Assembly (NCBI GenBank): GCA_025458545.1 | Contig: JALOSH010000266.1 | Location: 1 to 5,014 of the forward strand | Direction: 5' to 3' | From: Hydrogenophaga sp. | GTDB lineage: Bacteria > Pseudomonadota > Gammaproteobacteria > Burkholderiales > Burkholderiaceae | DNA length: 5,014 nucleotides | Part shown: piece by piece, positions 1-4,809 of the stretch | Numbering within the stretch: position 1 is the stretch's first letter | Layout of the letters: every line of letters begins with the position of its first letter | Translations under genes and position numbers: made by a program | Notes under the pieces: generated by a model | Databases searched by the model: none | The model's input: the letters and a program-made list of their open reading frames with translations, nothing else | What the model was told of the DNA's origin: nothing

Positions 1-49
1 CGGATGCGCAGTCCCTTCGCTGCGCTGCGGGCACGCTGCGTTGCTCGGC

Positions 50-112
50 CTGGGCGGGGTGGCGCGCAAACTCGCCTTCGGCTCAGACAAGCGCGCCCCT
101 TGATCCGCCCAG
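50..112. repeat. Imperfect inverted repeat, CTGGGCGG...CCGCCCAG
   Basis: CTGGGCGG at 50-57 is the exact reverse complement of CCGCCCAG at 105-112. Inside, GGCGCGC (61-67) pairs with GCGCGCC (91-97), and the centre contains a small GCC-TTC-GGC hairpin at 74-82. The arms are separated by a few mismatched or bulged bases around 98-104. It could form a long branched hairpin in RNA or a cruciform in DNA. No target-site duplication or transposase is visible, so it is called only a repeat, possibly one copy of a dispersed family. Confidence 0.5.
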
Positions 113-116
113 CCCT

Positions 117-133
117 GCGCTACTCGCTAGCGC
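117..133. repeat. Perfect short inverted repeat GCGCTA-N5-TAGCGC
   Basis: GCGCTA (117-122) and TAGCGC (128-133) are exact reverse complements around the 5-nt loop CTCGC. It directly follows the larger inverted repeat ending at 112 and is probably part of the same repeat element. No T-run follows on either strand, so it is not a convincing intrinsic terminator. Confidence 0.45.
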
Positions 134-230
134 ATACGCCGATTGGACCTCGACATGCCGGCGTTTGACCACATGCGATGACCCATTGCCGTCAGGCCGG
201 GCTGAGCAGCGCAAGGCACCGCGCAGCGGC

Positions 231-313
231 CCGGGCTTCGGCTCGCCTTTCTTTTCCCTTCTTTTCTTTGGCGAAGCAAAGAAAAGAAGGTCGCCCGCCG
301 GGGCGAGACCCGG
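231..313. repeat. Nested inverted repeat with a perfect 14-bp stem
   Basis: The core is a perfect 14-bp stem, CCTTCTTTTCTTTG (257-270) against CAAAGAAAAGAAGG (277-290), with a 6-nt loop GCGAAG. Outside it, CTCGCC (242-247) pairs with GGCGAG (302-307), and CCGGG (231-235) pairs with CCCGG (309-313). The whole 83-bp block can therefore fold as one long hairpin with internal loops. The pyrimidine/purine asymmetry of the core stem is striking against GC-rich surroundings. I recall similar elements in intergenic regions of Acidovorax-like genomes, but this was not checked. It may help end transcription from either side, although it lacks a canonical U-tract. Confidence 0.6.
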
Positions 314-329
314 CCCAACCACTCCATCG

Positions 330-362
330 AAAAAAGAAGGGCGCCCCAACCAGAAAGCGCCC
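330..362 (-). terminator. Intrinsic terminator of the fcc/cytochrome operon
   Basis: Read on the minus strand, GGGCGC (362-357) and GCGCCC (344-339) form a 6-bp GC-only stem around a 12-nt loop. TTCTTTTTT (338-330) follows at once. A GC stem followed by a T-rich tail, about 25 nt past the stop codon of the diheme cytochrome gene, is the classical layout of a Rho-independent terminator for the leftward operon. The stem is short, which lowers certainty a little. Confidence 0.6.
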
Positions 363-387
363 CCCAAAAATCAGCAAGACCGAGCGT

Positions 388-1011
388 TCACTTGCTGCTC
401 AGGTACTCAGCCACCGCCGCCATCTCCAGTTCGGTCATCTTCTCCACCACCACATGCATCACCGCGTTGTCGTTGGTGCGATCGCGCTTGTTGAAGGACT
501 TGAGCTGGGTGAACAGGTAGCCGGAGAACTGGGTGGCCAGCCGCGGAAGGTTGGCAGCGCCTTCACCGGCTTGCCCGTGGCAACTGACGCACGAGGGGAC
601 GCCGCTGAATTTGTTGCCATTGTGGTAGATGTAGCGGCCCATGCCCGCCAGCATCGGGTCCTTGGCCTCCTCGCGCGGGATTTCCATCTTCTGGTAGTAA
701 CGTCCCAGGGCCAGCATCTCGTCGGGCGTCAGCTTGGCCACCATGTCGGCCATGGCCGAACTCTTGCGTTGTCCCGACTTGAAGGCCGCCAGCTGCTTGG
801 CGATGTACTCGGCGTTCTGGCCTGCCAGGCGGGGGAAGACCTCGCTGGTGGATTCGCCATTGGCACCATGGCAAAGGAAACACGAGCCGCCCGCGATTCT
901 CTTGGCGCGGGCCTCGTCGGCCTGTGCGAATACACCCGTCGAGAAAAGAAGTGACACGGCCAAGGTGAACGTCGTGCGGGCGGTCACGAGGGAGGAGGGG
1001 CGAGCGTTCAT
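388..1011 (-). CDS. Diheme cytochrome c, cytochrome c4-like
   Basis: This 207-residue secreted protein is built as two cytochrome c domains in tandem. A basic N-terminus followed by a hydrophobic stretch (about residues 12-29, ending VFAQA) is a Sec signal peptide with cleavage near residues 29-31. Heme motifs are CFLCH at 44-48 and CVSCH at 141-145. Met87 or Met90 (SSAMADMV) and Met185 (NAVMHVVV) are the likely sixth ligands. The repeated pattern of PRLAGQ/PRLATQ and a QL..F downstream of each heme is typical of the c4 family, as is the length. It lies last in the operon and probably carries electrons from the sulfide dehydrogenase towards the terminal oxidase. It could also serve as an alternative cytochrome subunit, because some flavocytochromes c have a diheme subunit. 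The ATG at 1011 has no clear Shine-Dalgarno sequence. The gene itself looks intact. Confidence 0.88.
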   Translation of the reverse strand: MNARPSSLVTARTTFTLAVSLLFSTGVFAQADEARAKRIAGGSCFLCHGANGESTSEVFPRLAGQNAEYIAKQLAAFKSGQRKSSAMADMVAKLTPDEMLALGRYYQKMEIPREEAKDPMLAGMGRYIYHNGNKFSGVPSCVSCHGQAGEGAANLPRLATQFSGYLFTQLKSFNKRDRTNDNAVMHVVVEKMTELEMAAVAEYLSSK

Positions 1012-2342
1012 GTCCGGACAGGAAGAAAGGTTCGATGCAGACCACCGGCGGCAGCCGCGGAACCGGCTTCACCGGACCGCTGGCTGCGCCCCCCTCGCAG
1101 GGGGGCACGCCGGAGGCGGCGCGGGGGGTCAAGCCAATGTATCGGCCCAGATGTTGCGGGCCCAGGCCAGGGCGTAACGACCTTCCAGCTCGCTGGCGGC
1201 ACTGGACACACCGCCGGAACCCGGCACCGTGAGCATGTGTAGCAGGTGTTGGCGTAGATCGGCAGCTGCGGCGGCTCCTTGCCCATCAGCAGATTCACCA
1301 CGGCAGCGGCGCAGGTCTTGCCGTGCTGGTTGGCCATGTGACCCGACTTGGGCATGCCCGGCGCAATCTGGATGGCGTCGCCCAGCACATGGACGTTCTT
1401 GGCTGCCTTGGACTCGAAGGTCAGGAAGTCGACCTCGCACCAGCGCGCATTGGCGGTGGCCAGGCCGGACTTGACCGCGATGTCGCCGGCGCGCATGGCC
1501 GGCACGACGTTGGCCACCGCTGCCTTGAAGTCGTCGTTGAACTCGAACTTCAGTGTGTTGGTGGCGGCGTCGACGTCGGTCACGCGGTGCTTGGGCCGGT
1601 ACTCGATGATGTCCTTGTAGTGGTCGGCCCAGGCCTTCATGAACAGGCCCTTCTTCGACTGAACGTCGTCGTTGGCGTCGAAGATGACGACCTTGCTCTT
1701 GGGCTTGGCCTTCTTGAAGTAGTTGGCGACCATGCAGGCACGCTCGTACGGGCCCGGCGGGCAGCGGTAGGGGGCCAGCGGGATCGACAGCGCGTAGACG
1801 CCACCGTCGGGCATGGCTTCGAGCTGCTTGCGCAGGGCCACGGTCTGGGAGCCGGCCTTCCACGCATGCAACACCTTGTCTTTGGCCGCCTGGCTGGCCA
1901 TGCCGGGCAGGGTTTCCCACATGAAGTCGATACCGGGCGAGACGATCAGCCGGTCGTACGGCAGTTCACCACCGCCGGCCAGCTTGACCAGACGCTTCTC
2001 GGCGTCGATGCTGGCCACCATGTCCCGCACCACCTTGACGCCATGCCGTTTGGTCAGGTTGTCGTAGGGCGTGGTGACGTCGGCTATGGTCTTGCTGCCC
2101 TGGATCACGAGGTTGGAGATCGGGCATGAGATGAAGGCGGAATTCGGCTCGACCAGCGTCACGTCGATACCGTAGTCCGAGAACATGCGCACATACTTGG
2201 CCGCCGTGGCGCCACCATAGCCACCGCCGACCACCACCACCTTGCCCCGGGAGGCCCCGCTGGTGGCGCAGCCTGTCAGAAGACCCAGACCGGCCACCGC
2301 CGAACCGGCACCGAACGTTTGAACGAATTGACGACGTTTCAT
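1008..2342 (-). CDS. fccB: Flavocytochrome c sulfide dehydrogenase flavoprotein, C-terminus frameshifted
   Basis: This is the FAD subunit of the periplasmic enzyme that oxidises sulfide and passes electrons to cytochrome c. Visible parts are a twin-arginine leader (KRRQFV, residues 2-7), LTGC at 22-25 resembling a lipobox, an FAD-binding GGGYGG at 39-44 with Glu65, and ISCPISN, whose Cys73 corresponds to the cysteine that covalently holds FAD in the Allochromatium enzyme. Cys194 (YRCPPGP) and Cys367 (ANTCY) match its redox disulfide pair, and the spacings agree closely. AAGGAG at 2351-2356 lies 8 nt before the ATG, and fccA ends 18 nt upstream. After Tyr368 the frame becomes a low-complexity Arg/Pro/Ala tail of about 75 residues that runs on to 1008. 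The true ending, LTVPGSGGVSS to WADTLA, is in another frame at 1129-1236. About 25 residues of the C-terminal domain also seem to be missing. As read, this is a disrupted gene. The 4-nt overlap with the next gene is an accident of the frameshift. Confidence 0.88.
   Translation of the reverse strand: MKRRQFVQTFGAGSAVAGLGLLTGCATSGASRGKVVVVGGGYGGATAAKYVRMFSDYGIDVTLVEPNSAFISCPISNLVIQGSKTIADVTTPYDNLTKRHGVKVVRDMVASIDAEKRLVKLAGGGELPYDRLIVSPGIDFMWETLPGMASQAAKDKVLHAWKAGSQTVALRKQLEAMPDGGVYALSIPLAPYRCPPGPYERACMVANYFKKAKPKSKVVIFDANDDVQSKKGLFMKAWADHYKDIIEYRPKHRVTDVDAATNTLKFEFNDDFKAAVANVVPAMRAGDIAVKSGLATANARWCEVDFLTFESKAAKNVHVLGDAIQIAPGMPKSGHMANQHGKTCAAAVVNLLMGKEPPQLPIYANTCYTCSRCRVPAVCPVPPASWKVVTPWPGPATSGPIHWLDPPRRLRRAPLRGGRSQRSGEAGSAAAAGGLHRTFLPVRT
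1088..1106. repeat. Strong G/C hairpin between fccB remnant and cytochrome gene
   Basis: GCCCCCC (1088-1094) and GGGGGGC (1100-1106) are perfect reverse complements around the 5-nt loop TCGCA. It lies in the 117-bp gap (1012-1128) that would separate an intact fccB, ending at 1129, from the diheme cytochrome gene. No T-run follows on the minus strand, so it is more likely an mRNA-stabilising or attenuating hairpin, or a piece of a dispersed repeat, than a terminator. Confidence 0.45.
1129..1236 (-). pseudogene. fccB: Detached C-terminal fragment of fccB in shifted frame
   Basis: Reading the minus strand from the ATG at 1236-1234 gives 35 residues that begin MLTVPGSGGVSS, contain ELEGRYALAWARNIW and end ADTLA at the TGA at 1129-1131. 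This is the conserved C-terminus of the FccB flavoprotein family, out of frame with the main body, which loses its frame at 1236-1239. It is not an independent gene: there is no ribosome binding site and it begins inside the fccB body. In the Allochromatium enzyme, as I recall it, about 64 residues follow the last redox cysteine. Here only about 37 can be pieced together, so about 25 codons appear lost along with the frame. Confidence 0.75.
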
Positions 2343-2350
2343 GGTTCAGG

Positions 2351-2356
2351 CTCCTT
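2351..2356 (-). promoter_or_regulatory. Ribosome binding site of fccB
   Basis: On the minus strand the hexamer AAGGAG occupies 2356-2351, 8 nt before the ATG at 2342. It is a near-ideal Shine-Dalgarno sequence within the 18-nt gap after the fccA stop codon, and it fixes the fccB start. Confidence 0.8.
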
Positions 2357-2360
2357 GCCT

Positions 2361-2663
2361 TTATTTCTTCTGGGCGGCGAAGTAGGCCGCGATCTCGGCC
2401 AGCTGCTCGTCGGTGTAACCCTTGGACAGCTGGTGCATGATGGTGGCCGGCTTGCGACCGGACTTGAAGTCCAGCAGGGTCTTGAGCATGTCATCCTTGT
2501 TTTTGCCAGCCAGGGACTCCATGCCTTCGAGCGCGCGACCTTCGGTGCCGTGGCAGTTGGCACAGGCAGCAGCCCAGACGCGCACTTGGTTGACCTGCGC
2601 GTGGGCGCTGAGGGTGGCGGCGCAGAGCACGCCGGCGGTGATCCATTTCATGGTTTTGGACAT
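2361..2663 (-). CDS. fccA: Monoheme cytochrome c subunit of sulfide dehydrogenase
   Basis: This is a 100-residue precursor of a small class I cytochrome c. A Sec signal peptide (KWITAGVLCAATLSAHA) should be cut after Ala22, leaving about 78 residues. The heme motif CANCH is at 34-38. Met76 (ATIMHQLSKGYT) is the likely axial ligand, followed by the usual C-terminal helix (DEQLAEIAAYF). It is the first gene of the leftward operon, 18 nt before the FccB flavoprotein gene, which makes it the probable electron-accepting cytochrome subunit of that enzyme. The c-type heme would be attached in the periplasm. I chose the ATG at 2663 because GAGG (2672-2669) is 5 nt upstream. The ATG at 2666 is only 2 nt from it, and a longer frame back to 2735 adds unlike residues before the signal peptide. 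The family is sure; the partner is inferred from context. Confidence 0.85.
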   Translation of the reverse strand: MSKTMKWITAGVLCAATLSAHAQVNQVRVWAAACANCHGTEGRALEGMESLAGKNKDDMLKTLLDFKSGRKPATIMHQLSKGYTDEQLAEIAAYFAAQKK

Positions 2664-2728
2664 CATGACCTCGGTTGAAAGGGGCGGGTGGACACGGCGA
2701 ACATGCGGCGATCCGGTCCATGCAGTTG

Positions 2729-2764
2729 TCTGCATAAGTAATTCTGCATATTCAGATTCTTATG
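2729..2764. promoter_or_regulatory. AT-rich repeat island, likely promoter/operator of fcc operon
   Basis: TCTGCATA occurs at 2729-2736 and again at 2743-2750, an 8-bp direct repeat with a 14-bp period. Overlapping it, CATAAG (2733-2738) and CTTATG (2759-2764) form an inverted repeat whose arms extend imperfectly inward (CATAAGtAATtC against GATTCTTATG). It lies 66-101 nt upstream of the fccA start, where a promoter and operator would be expected. I could not fix one convincing -35/-10 pair on the minus strand: TTGCTA (2771-2766) is the best -35-like hexamer, but its -10 partner is poor. Confidence 0.35.
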
Positions 2765-2830
2765 GTAGCAACCGCGTCCGGCCGGCAGAACGGTGCAAAC
2801 CCTAGCCCGATCGGCCACTGATTTTTCCCC

Positions 2831-2850
2831 TTGAGTCAGGGTTGAGTCAG
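2831..2850. repeat. Tandem 9-bp repeat TTGAGTCAG, 11-bp period
   Basis: TTGAGTCAG is found at 2831-2839 and exactly again at 2842-2850, separated by GG. Each copy contains the palindromic heptamer TGAGTCA. The 11-bp spacing puts both copies on the same face of the helix, a layout typical of cooperative protein binding. It lies midway between the two divergent operons, so it is a candidate operator for one or both. No regulator can be assigned from the sequence. Confidence 0.4.
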
Positions 2851-2991
2851 TTAACACGGGTGCGGAATTGCATTGCAGCCTTCGGTCGCCGCGCGCTCGA
2901 CCGGGTACTGTAACGCCGGCCGCAGGTCTGTGCGACAAGAGGGCATCACCTGATGGGGCTTGTCAGTTTGGCGTGGCGATGCGGGTTTACA

Positions 2992-3030
2992 CTGATCACA
3001 ATATCAGCAATCAATCATATAGTTTATTGA
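2992..3030 (+). promoter_or_regulatory. Putative soxR promoter with overlapping operator-like palindromes
   Basis: ATCACA (2995-3000) and TATAGT (3018-3023) form a sigma70-type pair with 17-bp spacing, each with 4 or 5 of 6 consensus bases. Two inverted repeats overlap it: CTGAT-N6-ATCAG at 2992-3007 covers the -35 region, and TCAAT-N10-ATTGA at 3011-3030 covers the -10 and likely start site. Such placement fits repression by the adjacent ArsR-family regulator, including self-repression. It supports a protein start at about 3060-3069 and not farther upstream. The hexamers were picked by eye. Confidence 0.45.
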
Positions 3031-3047
3031 CCACAGTCAAACCCAGC

Positions 3048-3051
3048 GGAG
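3048..3051 (+). promoter_or_regulatory. Possible soxR ribosome binding site pointing to a TTG start
   Basis: GGAG at 3048-3051 is 8 nt before TTG (3060-3062) but 17 nt before ATG (3069-3071). If this is the real Shine-Dalgarno sequence, the regulator starts at the TTG with Met-Glu-Ser before the first ATG-encoded Met. Confidence 0.4.
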
Positions 3052-3068
3052 ACAAGTCCTTGGAATCG

Positions 3069-3473
3069 ATGAATGCGGTGTTCGAGTCGGTGGCGCGCCA
3101 GTTCGGCGTCCTCGGCGAACCCGCGCGCCTGCGCATTCTCCACGTGCTGTGCGAGCGAGAGCATTGCGTCAACAACATTCTGCAGCTCACCGGTCTGGCG
3201 CAGGCCAATGCGTCGCGCCATCTGGGCCTGATGTACCAGGCTGGCGTCGTGTCGCGCCGCCGTGAAGGTACCCAGGTGTTCTACAAGGTGGCCGATCCGC
3301 TCTACATCGAGCTGTGCCGTGCGCTTGCCGCCCACGGTGCGGCACGGGACGGCGTGCTGCAAGTCGCCAATGTGGGCTTGCGCCAGTCCGGCGACGTTTT
3401 TCCACACCCTGCCGAAGAGGCAGGGGCAGCTCCCATTCCCCCCGCCAAAGAGAAGGAAGAATCAAGTGTCTAA
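3069..3473 (+). CDS. soxR: ArsR-family transcriptional repressor, SoxR-like
   Basis: This is a 134-residue winged-helix DNA-binding protein of the ArsR/SmtB family. It has an N-terminal helix (VFESVARQFGVLGEPARLRIL), a recognition region LTGLAQANASRHLGLM (about 40-55) and a wing RRREGTQVFYKV (63-74). The C-terminal part (about 95-134) is low-complexity and charged, longer than in most family members. Cysteines are Cys28, Cys33 and Cys83. Placed directly before soxC, it is probably the sox repressor that releases DNA in the presence of reduced sulfur; this role is inferred from context. The start is uncertain. The ATG at 3069 begins where homology begins, but its ribosome binding site is poor. 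A TTG at 3060 would have GGAG (3048-3051) 8 nt upstream and add three residues. The last codons overlap the soxC start by 8 nt, so the two genes are probably co-translated. It is not the redox regulator of E. coli also named SoxR. Confidence 0.82.
   Translation: MNAVFESVARQFGVLGEPARLRILHVLCEREHCVNNILQLTGLAQANASRHLGLMYQAGVVSRRREGTQVFYKVADPLYIELCRALAAHGAARDGVLQVANVGLRQSGDVFPHPAEEAGAAPIPPAKEKEESSV
3451..3457 (+). promoter_or_regulatory. Ribosome binding site of soxC inside soxR
   Basis: The purine run AGAAGGA at 3451-3457 lies within the last codons of soxR, 8 nt before the GTG at 3466. It supports this GTG as the soxC start and suggests translational coupling to soxR. Confidence 0.7.
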
Positions 3474-4809
3474 AGACCTGAGCGAAGTCATTGGGCGCGT
3501 CCTGCCCGCGCCCGAAAACCACCTGAGCGCGGACAAGCTCGAAGAAGCCCGCAAGGCGCGGCGCGGCTTCATGGGCAAGGCGCTGGCCATGGGAGCCGGT
3601 GTTGCTGCCTCGGCTGCCGCGTCCACACGGGCGTTCGCCGCCGACGGGGAGGAGGCCATCCTCAAACTGCCCGCCCACACCACGGGGCTGGGGCAGCCGG
3701 TGGCCTTCGACGGCTATGGCAAGCCCAGCAAGTGGGAGGCCAACCTGCAGCGGCGCGAAAGCCCGGGCCTGACCAGGGTGTCACAGGCCTCGGTCAGCTT
3801 CACGCCCCTGCAAGGCCTGTTCGGCATCATCACGCCCAGTGGCCTGCATTTCGAACGCCACCACCAGGGCTGGTGGGACATCGATCCGTCCAAGCACCGT
3901 CTCATGATCAACGGCCTGGTCAAGCGCGAGCGGGTGTTCACCATGGACGACCTGATGCGCCTGCCCAGCGTCTCTCGCATCCATTTCATCGAATGTGGTG
4001 CCAACTCGGCACCCGAGTGGGGCAACGTGGCGCTGCCGTCGGTGCAGTACACCCACGGCATGCTCAGCTGCTCCGAGTTCACCGGCGTTCGTCTCTCGAC
4101 GCTGCTGGAGATGTGTGGCTACGACAAGAAGAAGGGCAAGTTCGTGCTGGCCGAGGGGGCCGACGGATCGTCCATGACCCGCACGCTCTCCATAGAACAG
4201 GCGATGGACGACGTGATCGTGGCCTGGGCCATGAACGGTGAGATGCTGCGCCCCGAGAACGGCTACCCCCTTCGACTGGTCGTGCCTGGCGTGCAGGGCG
4301 TCAGCTGGGTCAAGTACCTGCGCCGCATTGAAGTGGGCGACATGAAATGGGCCACCAAGGATGAGGCTATCCATTACGTGGACCACATGCCCGATGGCAC
4401 CCACCGCCAGTACACCGGCATCCAGGAGTGCAAGAGCGTGATCACCACGCCCTCGGGAAGCCAGACGCTGCTGGACAAGGGCTACTACAACATCACCGGT
4501 CTGGCGTGGTCCGGCCGCGGCACCATCAAGCGGGTCGACGTGTCGGTGGACGGTGGACGCAACTGGCGCACCGCGCGGCTGGAAGGGCCGATCCTGCCCA
4601 AGGCCTGCACACGCTTCAACATCGACTGGGTATGGGATGGCAAGCCCGCCATTCTGCAGAGCCGTGCCATCGACAGCACCGGTTACGTGCAGCCCAAGAT
4701 CAACCAGTTGCGCGCCGTGCGTGGCACCCGGTCCATCTACCACCAGAACGCCATCCAGAGCTGGCTGGTGTCCGAAAACGGTGAAGTCTCCAACGTGCAG
4801 GTGTACTGA
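3466..4809 (+). CDS. soxC: Sulfane dehydrogenase molybdenum subunit SoxC
   Basis: SoxC is the molybdopterin subunit of the periplasmic SoxCD complex, which removes six electrons from the sulfane sulfur bound to SoxY during thiosulfate oxidation. This copy has 447 residues and looks complete. The N-terminus carries a twin-arginine leader, ARRGFMGKAL (31-40), preceded by a long n-region as in other SoxC proteins, with cleavage near AFAA (56-59). The sulfite-oxidase-type core follows. Cys177 in FIECGAN is the expected molybdenum ligand, and GVQGVSWVKYLRRIEVGD (275-292) is highly characteristic. The dimerisation domain takes up about 325-447 (SVITTPSGSQ, VDGGRNW, IDWVWDG, VRGTRSIYHQNAIQSW). The start is GTG, chosen for its ribosome binding site and its position at the N-terminal homology; the frame is open farther upstream, but only as shadow of soxR. 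It overlaps soxR by 8 nt and soxD by 1 nt. Without a working SoxD it would not act normally. Confidence 0.95.
   Translation: MSKDLSEVIGRVLPAPENHLSADKLEEARKARRGFMGKALAMGAGVAASAAASTRAFAADGEEAILKLPAHTTGLGQPVAFDGYGKPSKWEANLQRRESPGLTRVSQASVSFTPLQGLFGIITPSGLHFERHHQGWWDIDPSKHRLMINGLVKRERVFTMDDLMRLPSVSRIHFIECGANSAPEWGNVALPSVQYTHGMLSCSEFTGVRLSTLLEMCGYDKKKGKFVLAEGADGSSMTRTLSIEQAMDDVIVAWAMNGEMLRPENGYPLRLVVPGVQGVSWVKYLRRIEVGDMKWATKDEAIHYVDHMPDGTHRQYTGIQECKSVITTPSGSQTLLDKGYYNITGLAWSGRGTIKRVDVSVDGGRNWRTARLEGPILPKACTRFNIDWVWDGKPAILQSRAIDSTGYVQPKINQLRAVRGTRSIYHQNAIQSWLVSENGEVSNVQVY

Larger units (their letters stand above)
1..329. other. Gene-free intergenic region rich in palindromes
   Basis: This stretch, with the terminator that follows it, lies downstream of the diheme cytochrome gene and holds no convincing gene. 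Open frames exist on both strands, but their translations are rich in Arg, Pro, Ala and Lys, have no recognisable domain, and mostly run on as antisense of the cytochrome gene. What it does hold is a series of inverted repeats: a long imperfect one at 50-112, a short perfect one at 117-133 and a nested one at 231-313. The overall look, with palindromes stacked beside a gene end, resembles the dispersed intergenic repeats common in Comamonadaceae genomes. That resemblance is from memory and was not searched. The left edge may continue into a further repeat or gene outside the window. Confidence 0.6.
2664..3068. promoter_or_regulatory. Divergent intergenic regulatory region
   Basis: About 400 bp separate the start of the leftward fcc operon from the start of the rightward sox operon, so both promoters must lie here. 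Two AT-rich islands stand out in GC-rich DNA, at about 2731-2767 nearer fccA and 2986-3030 nearer soxR. Each carries short direct or inverted repeats, and a tandem 9-bp repeat lies between them at 2831-2850. The soxR frame stays open upstream to 2868, but this part shows no conserved domain and contains the best promoter candidate. I therefore regard it as non-coding. Confidence 0.65.

Noticed and set aside
178..954. Long plus-strand open frame (258 codons) across the diheme cytochrome gene
   Set aside because: It is antisense to a gene with two clear heme motifs and a signal peptide. Its translation is His/Gly/Val/Leu-rich with no domain, as expected from GC-rich shadow frames.
1008..1011. 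ATGA overlap between fccB and the diheme cytochrome gene as translational coupling
   Set aside because: The fccB frame only reaches 1008 because it is shifted. The conserved C-terminus ends at 1129, leaving a 117-bp gap, so the overlap is coincidental.
1323..2129. 268-codon plus-strand frame opposite fccB
   Set aside because: It mirrors the fccB codons and shows a Gly/Val/Asp/His-rich composition without domains; no ribosome binding site was seen.
2664..2735. Longer start for fccA at 2735 or 2666
   Set aside because: The extra residues precede a complete signal peptide, and the GAGG motif is best spaced for the ATG at 2663.
2967..2985. Sigma54-like promoter TGGC...TGC before soxR
   Set aside because: The spacing between the GG and GC elements is one base short, and the flanking consensus bases are poor.
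2868..3068. N-terminal extension of the ArsR regulator to an ATG at 2868 or 2979
   Set aside because: The extension has no family similarity and no ribosome binding site was seen at 2979. It would place the best promoter and both palindromes inside the coding region.
3262..3465. Upstream start for soxC at 3262
   Set aside because: The extra 68 codons are a frame shadow of soxR. The GTG at 3466 has a good ribosome binding site and matches where SoxC proteins begin.
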